Shown: positions 1 to 5,846, numbered from the stretch's first letter. The stretch is 5,846 nt of DNA from Candidatus Omnitrophota bacterium (GCA_029558215.1 JAKQFZ010001184.1:1-5846), one strand, 5' to 3'. Notes: generated from the letters alone by a model not told the origin. Numbers and translations: made by a program.

Positions 1-1
1 G

Positions 2-1189
2 GATTTGCGTGGCGCCAACGATGAGCTTATACAGCATCGGAGACGTTTGAAGGAAGAAGTCTACCAAACCAACCGGCTGCTCCAGCAGAGGGTTGTCGAA
101 CTGTCCACATTGTACGAAATCGGAAAGACGCTTGTGGCGGAGTTGGACTTGCCTCGCCTGCTGAAACAGACCGTCGAGCGGGTCTCCTCTTTGCTTGGGG
201 CGGTCAAGACGTCTTTGATGATCTACGACAAAGACACCCGCCACCTGCATATTGAAGTCGCGCACGGCTTTGATGAGGGTGATTTCCCACTGGCCGTTCC
301 TCTTGGAACCGAGCCGTCCGGATACTGCGCCTTGACTCGACAGCCTCTGTTGGTCGAAAACATTGACCTTGATGGCCGTTTTCGAGGTTCCATTGCGCCC
401 TCATACTTGGGGCGGTCCTTTATCTGTGTTCCTCTGGTGGCGCGCAATGAACTGATCGGTGTTCTGAACATTGCCGACAAGACCAACGGGCAGTCTTTTA
501 TCCAACAGGAACTGGATTTCGTAGTGACTCTGGCCTCGCAGGCAGCCATCGCCATTGACAATGCGACCCTCTATGACCACGTCCAGAAAGCCTATTTCAA
601 CACGGTTCAGTCCCTCATGGGAGCACTTGAGAAAAAAGACCGTTACACCATGGGTCACTCGGAACGTGTGACACGCTACTGCAAGATTCTTGCAGACCAC
701 ATGGGTGTCAAGACCATTGACAGTCAGATGATGGTGTTGGCATCGAGTCTGCACGATATTGGAAAGATCGGCATCAGTGAGTCCATTCTGTGCAAGCCGG
801 GAGCACTGACTGATGAGGAGTACATGATCATCAAGCAGCATCCCGTGATGGGTGAGCAGATTTTGAGACCGTTGGACTTTCTTGGAGAAGGCATTCAGAT
901 GGTTCGGCATCACCATGAGCGGGAAGACGGTGCCGGATATCCCGATGGCATCGCCAAACAGGACTTGACTCTGCCAATGCGGATTTTGATCGCGGCCGAT
1001 GCTTTTGACGCCATGACGTCAATTCGTCCCTACCGTAGGAGTCTGTCACTGAATCAGGCAATTTCTGAGTTGCAGAAACACAAGGGTTCCCAGTTTGATC
1101 CCTCAGTGTCGGATTGTTTTGTTGATCTTCTGCATGAAAAGGCGGACGAAATCGTCCCCGAATGCAAGATGGAGCAGGTGGTAAATTGA
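2..1189 (+). CDS. GAF and HD-GYP domain protein, probable cyclic-di-GMP phosphodiesterase (5' partial)
   Basis: The frame is open to the left edge, so the gene very likely starts upstream; the TTG at 5 is the first possible start in view but has no room for a ribosome site. Residues are numbered from that TTG. A charged, heptad-like helix (about 6-35) leads into a GAF sensory domain (about 48-190), then an HD-GYP domain (about 200-385). The HD-GYP signature is intact: H218, the HDIGK motif at 250-254, H279 in HPVMGE, HHE at 303-305, DGAGYP at 308-313 and D332 in ADAFDAM. In this family these residues bind a di- or tri-metal centre and hydrolyse cyclic-di-GMP to pGpG or GMP, so activity is expected. 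No membrane segment is visible; the protein is probably cytoplasmic. The missing N-terminus could carry a receiver or other sensor domain, as is common upstream of such coiled linkers. Its stop overlaps the start of the STAS gene. Domain assignment is firm; the ligand of the GAF domain is unknown. Confidence 0.93.
   Translation, partial: DLRGANDELIQHRRRLKEEVYQTNRLLQQRVVELSTLYEIGKTLVAELDLPRLLKQTVERVSSLLGAVKTSLMIYDKDTRHLHIEVAHGFDEGDFPLAVPLGTEPSGYCALTRQPLLVENIDLDGRFRGSIAPSYLGRSFICVPLVARNELIGVLNIADKTNGQSFIQQELDFVVTLASQAAIAIDNATLYDHVQKAYFNTVQSLMGALEKKDRYTMGHSERVTRYCKILADHMGVKTIDSQMMVLASSLHDIGKIGISESILCKPGALTDEEYMIIKQHPVMGEQILRPLDFLGEGIQMVRHHHEREDGAGYPDGIAKQDLTLPMRILIAADAFDAMTSIRPYRRSLSLNQAISELQKHKGSQFDPSVSDCFVDLLHEKADEIVPECKMEQVVN
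1171..1181 (+). promoter_or_regulatory. Ribosome binding site for the STAS gene
   Basis: A purine-rich stretch (GGAGCAGGTGG) inside the end of the HD-GYP gene contains AGGTGG, one base from the AGGAGG consensus, four bases before the TTG at 1186. It favours that TTG over the upstream in-frame ATG at 1162, which has no comparable site before it. The spacing is slightly short, but the GGAG at 1171-1174 offers a second pairing option. Confidence 0.55.
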
Positions 1190-1533
1190 AGTCTCAAGTA
1201 GAATACATCAATGATATCGCAGTCATTCGGTTTGCGGGCGAGTTGACCATCCATAATGCGCACAAAGTGCGTGCTCTGATCGAAGGGGAGATCATCAAGG
1301 GCTATCGGAAGATTATCATCGAGTTGGAGCAGGTGACCTACATGGACAGCACCGCCTTGGGCATGCTGGTTGCTATCTACAAAACGATTCGAAACGACAA
1401 TCAGAAGTTGTTCATTGCCGGAGTGAACGAAAACCTGAGGCGGCTCTTGACTCTGACCCGTTTGAACACGTTCTTTGTCGTGTACGATACCTGTCAGGAA
1501 GCCATCGAAAAATTCATTTCTTCAGAAGTCTGA
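1186..1533 (+). CDS. STAS-domain protein, anti-sigma-factor-antagonist-like
   Basis: This 115-aa protein is almost entirely one STAS domain, the usual length for SpoIIAA/RsbV-type anti-sigma factor antagonists. Strands and helices follow the expected order: an N-terminal strand pair (about 5-20, with RFAGELT), a helix, a strand (KIIIEL, 42-47), then the signature MDSTALGML at 53-61. Ser55 aligns with the serine that, in the family, is phosphorylated by an RsbW/SpoIIAB-type kinase and released by a PP2C-type phosphatase. The protein therefore could work as a switch by binding a partner in its unphosphorylated state. No kinase, phosphatase or sigma factor is in view, so the partner is unknown. 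The chosen start is TTG at 1186, which shares TTGA with the upstream stop and has a ribosome site before it; ATG at 1162 would add eight residues and a 28-nt overlap. The coupled junction suggests co-production with the HD-GYP protein. Confidence 0.9.
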   Translation: MKSQVEYINDIAVIRFAGELTIHNAHKVRALIEGEIIKGYRKIIIELEQVTYMDSTALGMLVAIYKTIRNDNQKLFIAGVNENLRRLLTLTRLNTFFVVYDTCQEAIEKFISSEV

Positions 1534-1535
1534 GG
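1532..1535 (+). promoter_or_regulatory. Ribosome binding site for the oxidoreductase GTG start
   Basis: GAGG overlaps the TGA stop of the STAS gene and lies six bases before the GTG at 1542. It is the only Shine-Dalgarno-like site near that start and supports GTG as the initiation codon, immediately before the RKIPVGLMGCG nucleotide-binding strand. Confidence 0.55.
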
Positions 1536-1541
1536 TTCCCC

Positions 1542-2561
1542 GTGCGCAAAATACCAGTCGGTCTGATGGGATGTGGAGTTGTTGCTGGATATGGCCATCT
1601 GCCTGCGCTGAAGGCCAGTCAGGAGTTGGAACTGGTCTCGGTCTTCGACCCCGATGAGAAACGCCTTCAGTCGGCTCAGGAGCGTTTTTCGGTTCCCAAG
1701 GCGTTTGCCGATACCGACGAGTTCTTCCAGTCGGGCATTGAGGCGGTTGTCCTCGCATCGCCCGCTCCCTGTCACTATCAGAACGTCATGGACAGCATCC
1801 GGTTCGGCAAGCATGTGCTGTGCGAGAAGCCCCTGGCGCAGTCAGAAGATGAAGCGCAGGCCATGGTTCAGGAAATGCAGAAGGCAGGCCTCATGCTTTT
1901 CACCGCCTACTGCTATCGGTTTTCATCGCCCTGCCTGAAGATCAAGGAACTCCTGGAACAAAACGCTGTCGGCACGGTTCGCTCTCTGAGACTGGTCTAC
2001 ATCTGGAACTGCCACGGCCGTTATGAGACTGCACCCGACGGTGGACGTGTGGAGCAGGCACGCCGTGTTGGACGTATGCTGGAAGGCGGCCCACTGGTGG
2101 ACTGTGGGGTACACCAAATTGATCTGAGCCGCTGGTGGCTGGGTTCAGAAGTGGTGGCGCAGCATTCTTTCGGAGCATGGGTGGAAGACTACGAAGCACC
2201 GGATCACCACTATCTGCACCTGGAGTACGCGAACGGCGTTCATGCGATGGTCGAGATGAGTTTCACCTATTGTCATACCGCCAAGGAGCCGATTCATTTT
2301 TTCACCTATGACATCATCGGAACCGAGGGCGTTATCCACTACGATGGCACATCCCACACATTCGAGTTGAGGAATTCATCGGGAACGACGCAGTTCCCCT
2401 ATGCCAAGGTCAAGGGTTTTGACGCCATGTATTCGGAGTTTGCCAGGGCGCTCCAGACCGGTTCACCAGGTAATCTTCCCACTGGACAGGATGGTCTGAT
2501 CGCCACACAGATCGCCCGACGCGCCGTCGAGCAGGCGATCCAGAGCCGACACGTGCGATGA
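1542..2561 (+). CDS. Gfo/Idh/MocA family NAD(P)-dependent oxidoreductase
   Basis: The protein has 339 aa, a typical length for this family. An N-terminal Rossmann fold (about 4-125) carries GCGVVA at 10-15 for dinucleotide binding, and D36 after the second strand suggests NAD(H) preference. The family EKP motif is at 95-97 (K96 is the expected catalytic or substrate-orienting lysine). The C-terminal alpha/beta domain has GGPLVDCGVHQID, with D187, H191 and D194 matching the conserved D-x-G-x-H-x-x-D active site. No signal peptide or membrane segment is seen, so it should be cytoplasmic. Members oxidise or reduce sugars, inositols and nucleotide sugars; the substrate cannot be read from the sequence. 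Its stop overlaps the start of an O-antigen ligase-like gene, so a role in making a nucleotide-sugar precursor (as for WlbA-type enzymes) is a reasonable inference, but a catabolic sugar dehydrogenase is not excluded. The GTG start has a GAGG eight to ten bases upstream and an 8-nt gap from the STAS stop. Confidence 0.92.
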   Translation: MRKIPVGLMGCGVVAGYGHLPALKASQELELVSVFDPDEKRLQSAQERFSVPKAFADTDEFFQSGIEAVVLASPAPCHYQNVMDSIRFGKHVLCEKPLAQSEDEAQAMVQEMQKAGLMLFTAYCYRFSSPCLKIKELLEQNAVGTVRSLRLVYIWNCHGRYETAPDGGRVEQARRVGRMLEGGPLVDCGVHQIDLSRWWLGSEVVAQHSFGAWVEDYEAPDHHYLHLEYANGVHAMVEMSFTYCHTAKEPIHFFTYDIIGTEGVIHYDGTSHTFELRNSSGTTQFPYAKVKGFDAMYSEFARALQTGSPGNLPTGQDGLIATQIARRAVEQAIQSRHVR

Positions 2562-4771
2562 TTCGCCCTTCCCATGCCTTGCAGGAGCGGGCTCTCCTTT
2601 CCTTGATACGGGTGTTTGATCGAACGAGTTGGCTGGCAGTGTTGACGGCGGCTTTTCTCGTACCTGTCTTGCATATTCCCGCTTGTCTGAACCCTTTTGA
2701 GATTCCCAAGATCGCGACTCTAGGTGTCCTGATCTGCGTGGCCTACGGCTTGGGTCTTCCTGTCTGGCTGTTTGAGAAACGATGGCGGGGACAGAGTTTT
2801 GCCACTTCCCTTCCCGTGCTTGTTCTCACGCTGTTGGCGGTGCTGGCAACAGTCTTCTCGATCCATCCTCAGACCAGTTGGCAGGGGAGTTTTGCCCGAC
2901 AGAATGGAACGCGGACGCTGGTCCTTTTTGTCGCCTGGTATTTCCTCGTACGGTTTTCTCTCTGCCATGATGAGGGACGGCGCTCAAAGATGCTCCTGTG
3001 GGCTTTTGTGTTGGCGGGCGTTCCCATGTGCCTCTACGGAGTGCTCCAGCATTTTGGCTTGGATATGACAGCGGGATTTGCGTTTGGCGAGAGGGCACGT
3101 CCACATGGGACACTGGCCTATGTGAATCTCCTGGCGGGATACCTGTCTTTCCTGTTGCCGTTGATCGGGCTGCTGCTTCTGAACTCCAAACGAGGCAAGA
3201 CACGCACCATGCTTTGTGTCTTGTTTGTCGCGGCATGGTATCTCTTGCTGGCGACCTATTGCCGCGGTGCCTGGCTTGCCGTGTTGCTGTTTTGCGCAAC
3301 AGCACTGCTGGGGCTGCTGTTTTGGATCAGAAGGCGGGTGCGGTGGCGTCGTCTGGCCGTCGTGCCGGCACTCATGGTACTGGGAACGCTTCTGTTCTAT
3401 GGGCTGCCTTGGCTGGTGCCTCAGAGTCTACAGGAGTCGGCAGACATGGCTGGCGTTACCCAGCGAACTCCGGCGCAGAGGCTTGCGTCCAGTTTTGACT
3501 TTGGAGAGTTGACCGTGGCAAGCCGACTCCACATGTGGCGCATCGCCTTGGACATCACAGCGGAGTATCCCTGGTTCGGAAGCGGGCCGGAAACATTCGT
3601 ATTCCTGGTACCGACCAGACGCACGCTTCAGCACGTTGAGTACTTTGGCCGCCGAGGTCTGGTTGAGAATGCGCACAATGAGATTCTTCACTTGGCTGCC
3701 AACACGGGGCTTCTTGCTGTTGCTGCTTATCTTTGGATGTTGATTGCTCATTTCTTGCATGTCGTCAAGGGCGTTCGGATGACTTCGGACAGCAAGAGAA
3801 AGACCACGTTGGGAGCGTTGGCTCTTATTCTGATAGCCTATCTGACGCGCAGTCAGGTCAATGTAAACAGTGTCGAAAACAGCCTTTTCTTCTGGACGGT
3901 TCTGGGGCTCTTTGCGCCGTATGTTGTTCGGGAGCAAAAGCAAATAGTTTGTTCGAAGGCGTCCTCCTATGGGTGGAAGTTCGGCGCTCTGGCCGCATGT
4001 CCTGTCACAGCGATAGTTTTGATCTGTGTACTGATCGGACCCTATCAGGCTGGAGTGCTGGGTCATCGAGCTGCCAAGACAGCCTGGGAAGAGGATTTCG
4101 GGTCGGCGATCGGTCTTTTCGAAAGAGCCATTGTCCTGGCTCCCCAAGAGCCGGGCTATCGCATCCGACTGGGGGAGACCCATATCGCCTGTGCCAAGAA
4201 ATTTCCAGAGGGCAGAAAACAGAGCCTTGACCGGGCGGTGGAGTGCTTTGACTGGCTTGTTGAGTTTAACCCCATCAATTTCCTCTTCTGGTCAAAGAGG
4301 GGACAGGCATACACGGTTCTGGGCGACCTTGCAGATCCTCAGGCTTACAACAAGGCCGCTGCCGACCTTCAGAGAGCGCTGACCCTGGCTCCAAGCGCTT
4401 CCGAACTGCACGGCTATATTGGCCAGGTATACGTTCGTCAGCAGTTGTGGGATAGGGCTGAATCAGCAACGAAGACCGCCATTCAGATGGACTCCACAAA
4501 CACCTATCACCGCCGAACACTCGGAAACATCTTTGCGGCGCAACAGCGCTTCCTGGAAGCGGAAGAAGCCTTCAGGCGCATTCTGCAACTGGATCCAAAG
4601 GATGCCGATGCTATCAACAACCTCGGGGTGGCTTTGGCACAACAGGGCAAGACCGAGGAAGCACGTGCCGCTTTTCGGGACGCCTTGCGTCTGCAACCGT
4701 CCTTACAGGACGCCAGAATCAACCTCAACCGACTTGACGGAGAGCCATCCACGCCCGGCGGGAGGTTCTGA
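2558..4771 (+). CDS. O-antigen ligase/Wzy-like membrane protein with C-terminal TPR domain
   Basis: The 737-aa protein has about 13 hydrophobic segments (about 24-40, 52-71, 83-102, 119-134, 144-164, 186-208, 216-235, 238-257, 266-287, 377-403, 416-436, 440-456 and 473-495), then a soluble tail. Landmarks of the O-antigen ligase (Wzy_C) family are present: R181-P-H-G-T-L-A-Y before the sixth segment, R236-G-A-W-L-A, a large loop (about 288-375) with GSGPETF at 341-347, and the AHNE motif with H373. In WaaL-type enzymes conserved arginines and a loop histidine are essential for transfer of undecaprenyl-diphosphate-linked glycan. Residues from about 504 to 730 form several TPR-like helix pairs ending in canonical repeats (DAINNLGVALAQQGKTEEA). 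With a cytoplasmic N-terminus, the loop and the TPRs would both lie outside the cytoplasm. It could be a lipopolysaccharide ligase, a polysaccharide polymerase or a protein O-glycosyltransferase; sequence alone does not decide. ATG at 2558 overlaps the upstream TGA (ATGA), with no strong ribosome site, so translational coupling is likely. Confidence 0.88.
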   Translation: MIRPSHALQERALLSLIRVFDRTSWLAVLTAAFLVPVLHIPACLNPFEIPKIATLGVLICVAYGLGLPVWLFEKRWRGQSFATSLPVLVLTLLAVLATVFSIHPQTSWQGSFARQNGTRTLVLFVAWYFLVRFSLCHDEGRRSKMLLWAFVLAGVPMCLYGVLQHFGLDMTAGFAFGERARPHGTLAYVNLLAGYLSFLLPLIGLLLLNSKRGKTRTMLCVLFVAAWYLLLATYCRGAWLAVLLFCATALLGLLFWIRRRVRWRRLAVVPALMVLGTLLFYGLPWLVPQSLQESADMAGVTQRTPAQRLASSFDFGELTVASRLHMWRIALDITAEYPWFGSGPETFVFLVPTRRTLQHVEYFGRRGLVENAHNEILHLAANTGLLAVAAYLWMLIAHFLHVVKGVRMTSDSKRKTTLGALALILIAYLTRSQVNVNSVENSLFFWTVLGLFAPYVVREQKQIVCSKASSYGWKFGALAACPVTAIVLICVLIGPYQAGVLGHRAAKTAWEEDFGSAIGLFERAIVLAPQEPGYRIRLGETHIACAKKFPEGRKQSLDRAVECFDWLVEFNPINFLFWSKRGQAYTVLGDLADPQAYNKAAADLQRALTLAPSASELHGYIGQVYVRQQLWDRAESATKTAIQMDSTNTYHRRTLGNIFAAQQRFLEAEEAFRRILQLDPKDADAINNLGVALAQQGKTEEARAAFRDALRLQPSLQDARINLNRLDGEPSTPGGRF

Positions 4772-4791
4772 CCCAAGTGGACGCCCGCCGG
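4755..4791 (+). terminator. GC-rich inverted repeat across the operon's last stop codon, possible terminator stem
   Basis: CCGGCGGG at 4755-4762 pairs perfectly with CCCGCCGG at 4784-4791, giving an 8-bp all-GC stem around a 21-base loop that contains the TGA stop of the ligase-like gene. No T-run follows (the next bases are CGATTCTGTCC), so it is not a standard intrinsic terminator. It could stall polymerase, protect the 3' end, or be chance in GC-rich DNA. Confidence 0.3.
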
Positions 4792-4880
4792 CGATTCTGT
4801 CCATCAGATCAGACATCTGCCAAAACATAATCTCCTGGTCGGAGTAGAGAGGTTACTACGGCACAAATTGCTTCAGACTA

Positions 4881-4923
4881 GTGTCATGTCAAGCCCGAAA
4901 TGACGGTCGAGAGGTTGGGAGCG
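4881..4923. repeat. Upstream repeat-related unit (TGTCAT ... TTGGGAGCG)
   Basis: This unit starts TGTCAT at 4882 and ends GAGGTTGGGAGCG at 4911-4923. The start (TGTCAT, 4953) and end (GAGGCTTTGGGAGCG, 4971-4985) of the left arm of the neighbouring inverted repeat are nearly the same, with a different middle. It also has a short inverted pair, GTCA at 4883-4886 and TGAC at 4901-4904, and its reverse strand reads GTCATTTCGGGCTTGACA, a style of sequence often seen in dispersed bacterial intergenic repeats. It may be a diverged copy of the same repeat family placed head to tail. Confidence 0.5.
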
Positions 4924-4952
4924 CCTTTTGACCGCTTTGCCCTGGGACAATA

Positions 4953-5069
4953 TGTCATTCTGAACGAAGCGAGGCTTTGGGAGCGAAGTGAAGAATCTCT
5001 CTTCAAGCAAGGCGAGGTCAAGAGCATACGGAGAGATTCTTCGTTCCGCGGACTCCACTCAGAATGACA
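4953..5069. repeat. Nested inverted repeat of the TGTCATTCTGA type, MITE/REP-like
   Basis: The element is 117 bp and its ends are perfect 11-bp inverted repeats: TGTCATTCTGA at 4953-4963 and TCAGAATGACA at 5059-5069. Inside these is a second perfect 12-bp pair, GAAGAATCTCTC at 4990-5001 and GAGAGATTCTTC at 5031-5042, around a 29-base loop. The unpaired stretches between the pairs differ in length (26 bases left, 16 right). The left one holds a near-duplicate: GAACGAAGCGAGG at 4962-4974 and GAGCGAAGTGAAG at 4981-4993, 10 of 13 bases alike. From general knowledge, sequences resembling TGTCATTCTGAGCGAAGCGAAGAATCTC are dispersed in intergenic regions of many bacterial genomes. It encodes no protein and would fold into a long hairpin in RNA from either strand, so it may end both convergent transcripts. 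Mobility by a transposase acting in trans is possible, but no target duplication is obvious. Confidence 0.8.
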
Positions 5070-5126
5070 ATTTGAGAGTTTCCTCCTTCGGCCATCTCGA
5101 TGCGACAGACCACGGTTGACGCTACA

Positions 5127-5846
5127 CTAGCTACTGAATGCTCTCATGATTTTCCGGATGGCACGTTCGAAGAGAGGTCGATCTTTCCAATGTCTGCAGA
5201 TTTCGAGTTCTGATCGAAGTTGCCCAGTTGTCGAACGTTCGGCGTCTAAGGCCGCTTCTGACTGTTGTTTCTCTTCAACGGCATGGCACAGTTGCACAAC
5301 CAGTTTTTCGAGAACTGAGGGATTGTTATGCAAGTCCGATATGTTTGACCACTGCCTGACTTGATCCATCGTAAACAACGGCGATGCCGACATTAGATAC
5401 AGGAGATTCCAGCAGTCAAAAACCGTCTCGGGAAGGTTCACTTTGGGGACTGTCAACTCAAGAATCTTGTTCTGGGGAAACATGACCAGTTTGCTGACCG
5501 TCAGTTTGGAGGGCTTGGGCATGGCAAGAAGCAATTCGAGTGTGGCGCGACAGTCTTCCTCTGTCTCGTAGGGGTTGTTGGTCAGCACATCGTAGACCAG
5601 TTCACTCACCCCAACCTTCTTTGCCGACCAAGCGAGATTCATGATCTTCTCATTCGGGATTCGACGGTTGTAGATGTCTCTATTGACATGCTCGCTGCCA
5701 GTCTGAATTCCTATGGCAACAAAGTACAGACCGATCCGGTAGAGTCTCTCCAACATCTCTTCCGTAGTGAAGAGAGGATGCCCGTAACCGCCAAAGGGGA
5801 GGTTGAAGCGCGTCGGGTACTTCTCGACAAACTCATCCATCCAGCG
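5127..5846 (-). CDS. Radical SAM protein, C-terminal part (5' partial)
   Basis: The frame runs off the right edge (codons for R and W precede the ATG at 5840), so the 240 visible residues are the C-terminal part and the CxxxCxxC cluster motif is outside the window. Numbered from that ATG, the visible part has the later strands of a radical SAM barrel: the strand and glycine-rich motif FVAIGIQTGSE at 40-50, typical of SAM-binding GIESGSE motifs in B12-binding-type radical SAM proteins, then YDVLTNNPYETEEDCRATL at 83-101, the usual D-x-x-x-x-x-P-x-E-T-x-x-D segment. Strand V115-M120 and F121-P122 follow. The tail (about 175-215) is a charged helix likely to form a coiled coil, and the protein ends in a basic stretch (RAIRKIMRAF). 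Related proteins often have an N-terminal cobalamin-binding domain; whether this one does cannot be seen. The reaction is unknown. It is convergent with the plus-strand operon and separated from it by the repeat region, so it is probably transcribed separately. Confidence 0.85.
   Translation of the reverse strand, partial: RWMDEFVEKYPTRFNLPFGGYGHPLFTTEEMLERLYRIGLYFVAIGIQTGSEHVNRDIYNRRIPNEKIMNLAWSAKKVGVSELVYDVLTNNPYETEEDCRATLELLLAMPKPSKLTVSKLVMFPQNKILELTVPKVNLPETVFDCWNLLYLMSASPLFTMDQVRQWSNISDLHNNPSVLEKLVVQLCHAVEEKQQSEAALDAERSTTGQLRSELEICRHWKDRPLFERAIRKIMRAFSS

Larger units (their letters stand above)
4772..5126. other. 355-bp intergenic region between convergent genes
   Basis: No credible gene is seen on either strand. 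From left to right it holds the right arm of the GC-rich inverted repeat, a small 5-bp hairpin (CAGAT at 4805-4809 with ATCTG at 4815-4819, no T-run), about 60 bases without visible structure, the two-part repeat block (about 4881-5069), and about 55 plain bases before the stop of the minus-strand radical SAM gene. Because both flanking genes end here, promoters are not expected; termination or repeat insertion is the more likely content. Confidence 0.7.

Noticed and set aside
401..916. 171-aa minus-strand open frame
   Set aside because: It is antisense to the GAF/HD-GYP gene across its catalytic motifs and has no recognisable features.
1475..1657. 60-aa plus-strand frame bridging the STAS and oxidoreductase genes
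   Set aside because: It overlaps both real genes out of frame, including the Rossmann motif, and has a low-complexity, shadow-like composition.
3428..4183. 251-aa minus-strand open frame
   Set aside because: It is antisense to the ligase-like gene, whose motifs and membrane segments are clearly real in the plus frame; the antisense product shows no domain-like pattern.
4805..4819. Small hairpin CAGAT/ATCTG as an intrinsic terminator
   Set aside because: The stem is only 5 bp and no T-run follows on either strand; likely chance.
4873..5058. 61-aa minus-strand open frame
   Set aside because: It lies almost wholly inside the intergenic repeat block, shows no ribosome site and no recognisable domain; repeat-derived spurious frames like this are common.
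4953..5069. Insertion sequence or CRISPR array
   Set aside because: The inverted repeats are nested and non-coding with no transposase, and there is no series of evenly spaced direct repeats with unique spacers.
5146..5364. 72-aa plus-strand frame
   Set aside because: It is antisense to the radical SAM gene tail and has no supporting motif or ribosome site.

Overview
The window looks like chromosomal DNA from a free-living, diderm-type bacterium. It has moderate GC content by eye, dense coding and short or overlapping gene junctions. The gene content (an HD-GYP signalling protein, a STAS protein, a Gfo/Idh/MocA oxidoreductase, an O-antigen ligase/polymerase-like membrane protein with TPRs, and a radical SAM protein) together with a TGTCATTCTGA-type intergenic repeat fits environmental Gram-negative-type lineages. 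I cannot assign a phylum from this sequence alone.

Layout: four plus-strand genes fill about 2-4771. First is the C-terminal part of a GAF/HD-GYP protein (5' end outside the window). It is followed by a 115-aa STAS-domain protein (TTGA junction overlap), a 339-aa Gfo/Idh/MocA oxidoreductase (8-nt gap, GTG start) and a 737-aa polytopic O-antigen ligase/Wzy-like protein with a C-terminal TPR domain (ATGA overlap). The close spacing suggests one transcript. A 355-bp gap follows (4772-5126), with no credible gene. It holds a GC-rich inverted repeat across the last stop codon and a composite repeat block with nested inverted repeats (about 4881-5069). On the minus strand, converging on this gap, is the C-terminal part of a radical SAM protein (5127-5846) that continues past the right edge.

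How the genes may work together (inference): the first two genes look like signal-transduction parts, cyclic-di-GMP turnover and a phosphorylatable anti-sigma-antagonist-like switch. The next two look like glycan metabolism, with a nucleotide-sugar or sugar oxidoreductase and a membrane glycan ligase or polymerase. The arrangement would suit signal-controlled production of a surface polysaccharide. No glycosyltransferase, flippase or sigma/anti-sigma partner is inside the window, so this remains a context hypothesis.

No CRISPR array, rRNA, tRNA, complete transposase or phage gene was seen. I do not find a clearly new biological system. The points most worth following up are the signalling-plus-glycan operon and the composite repeat.
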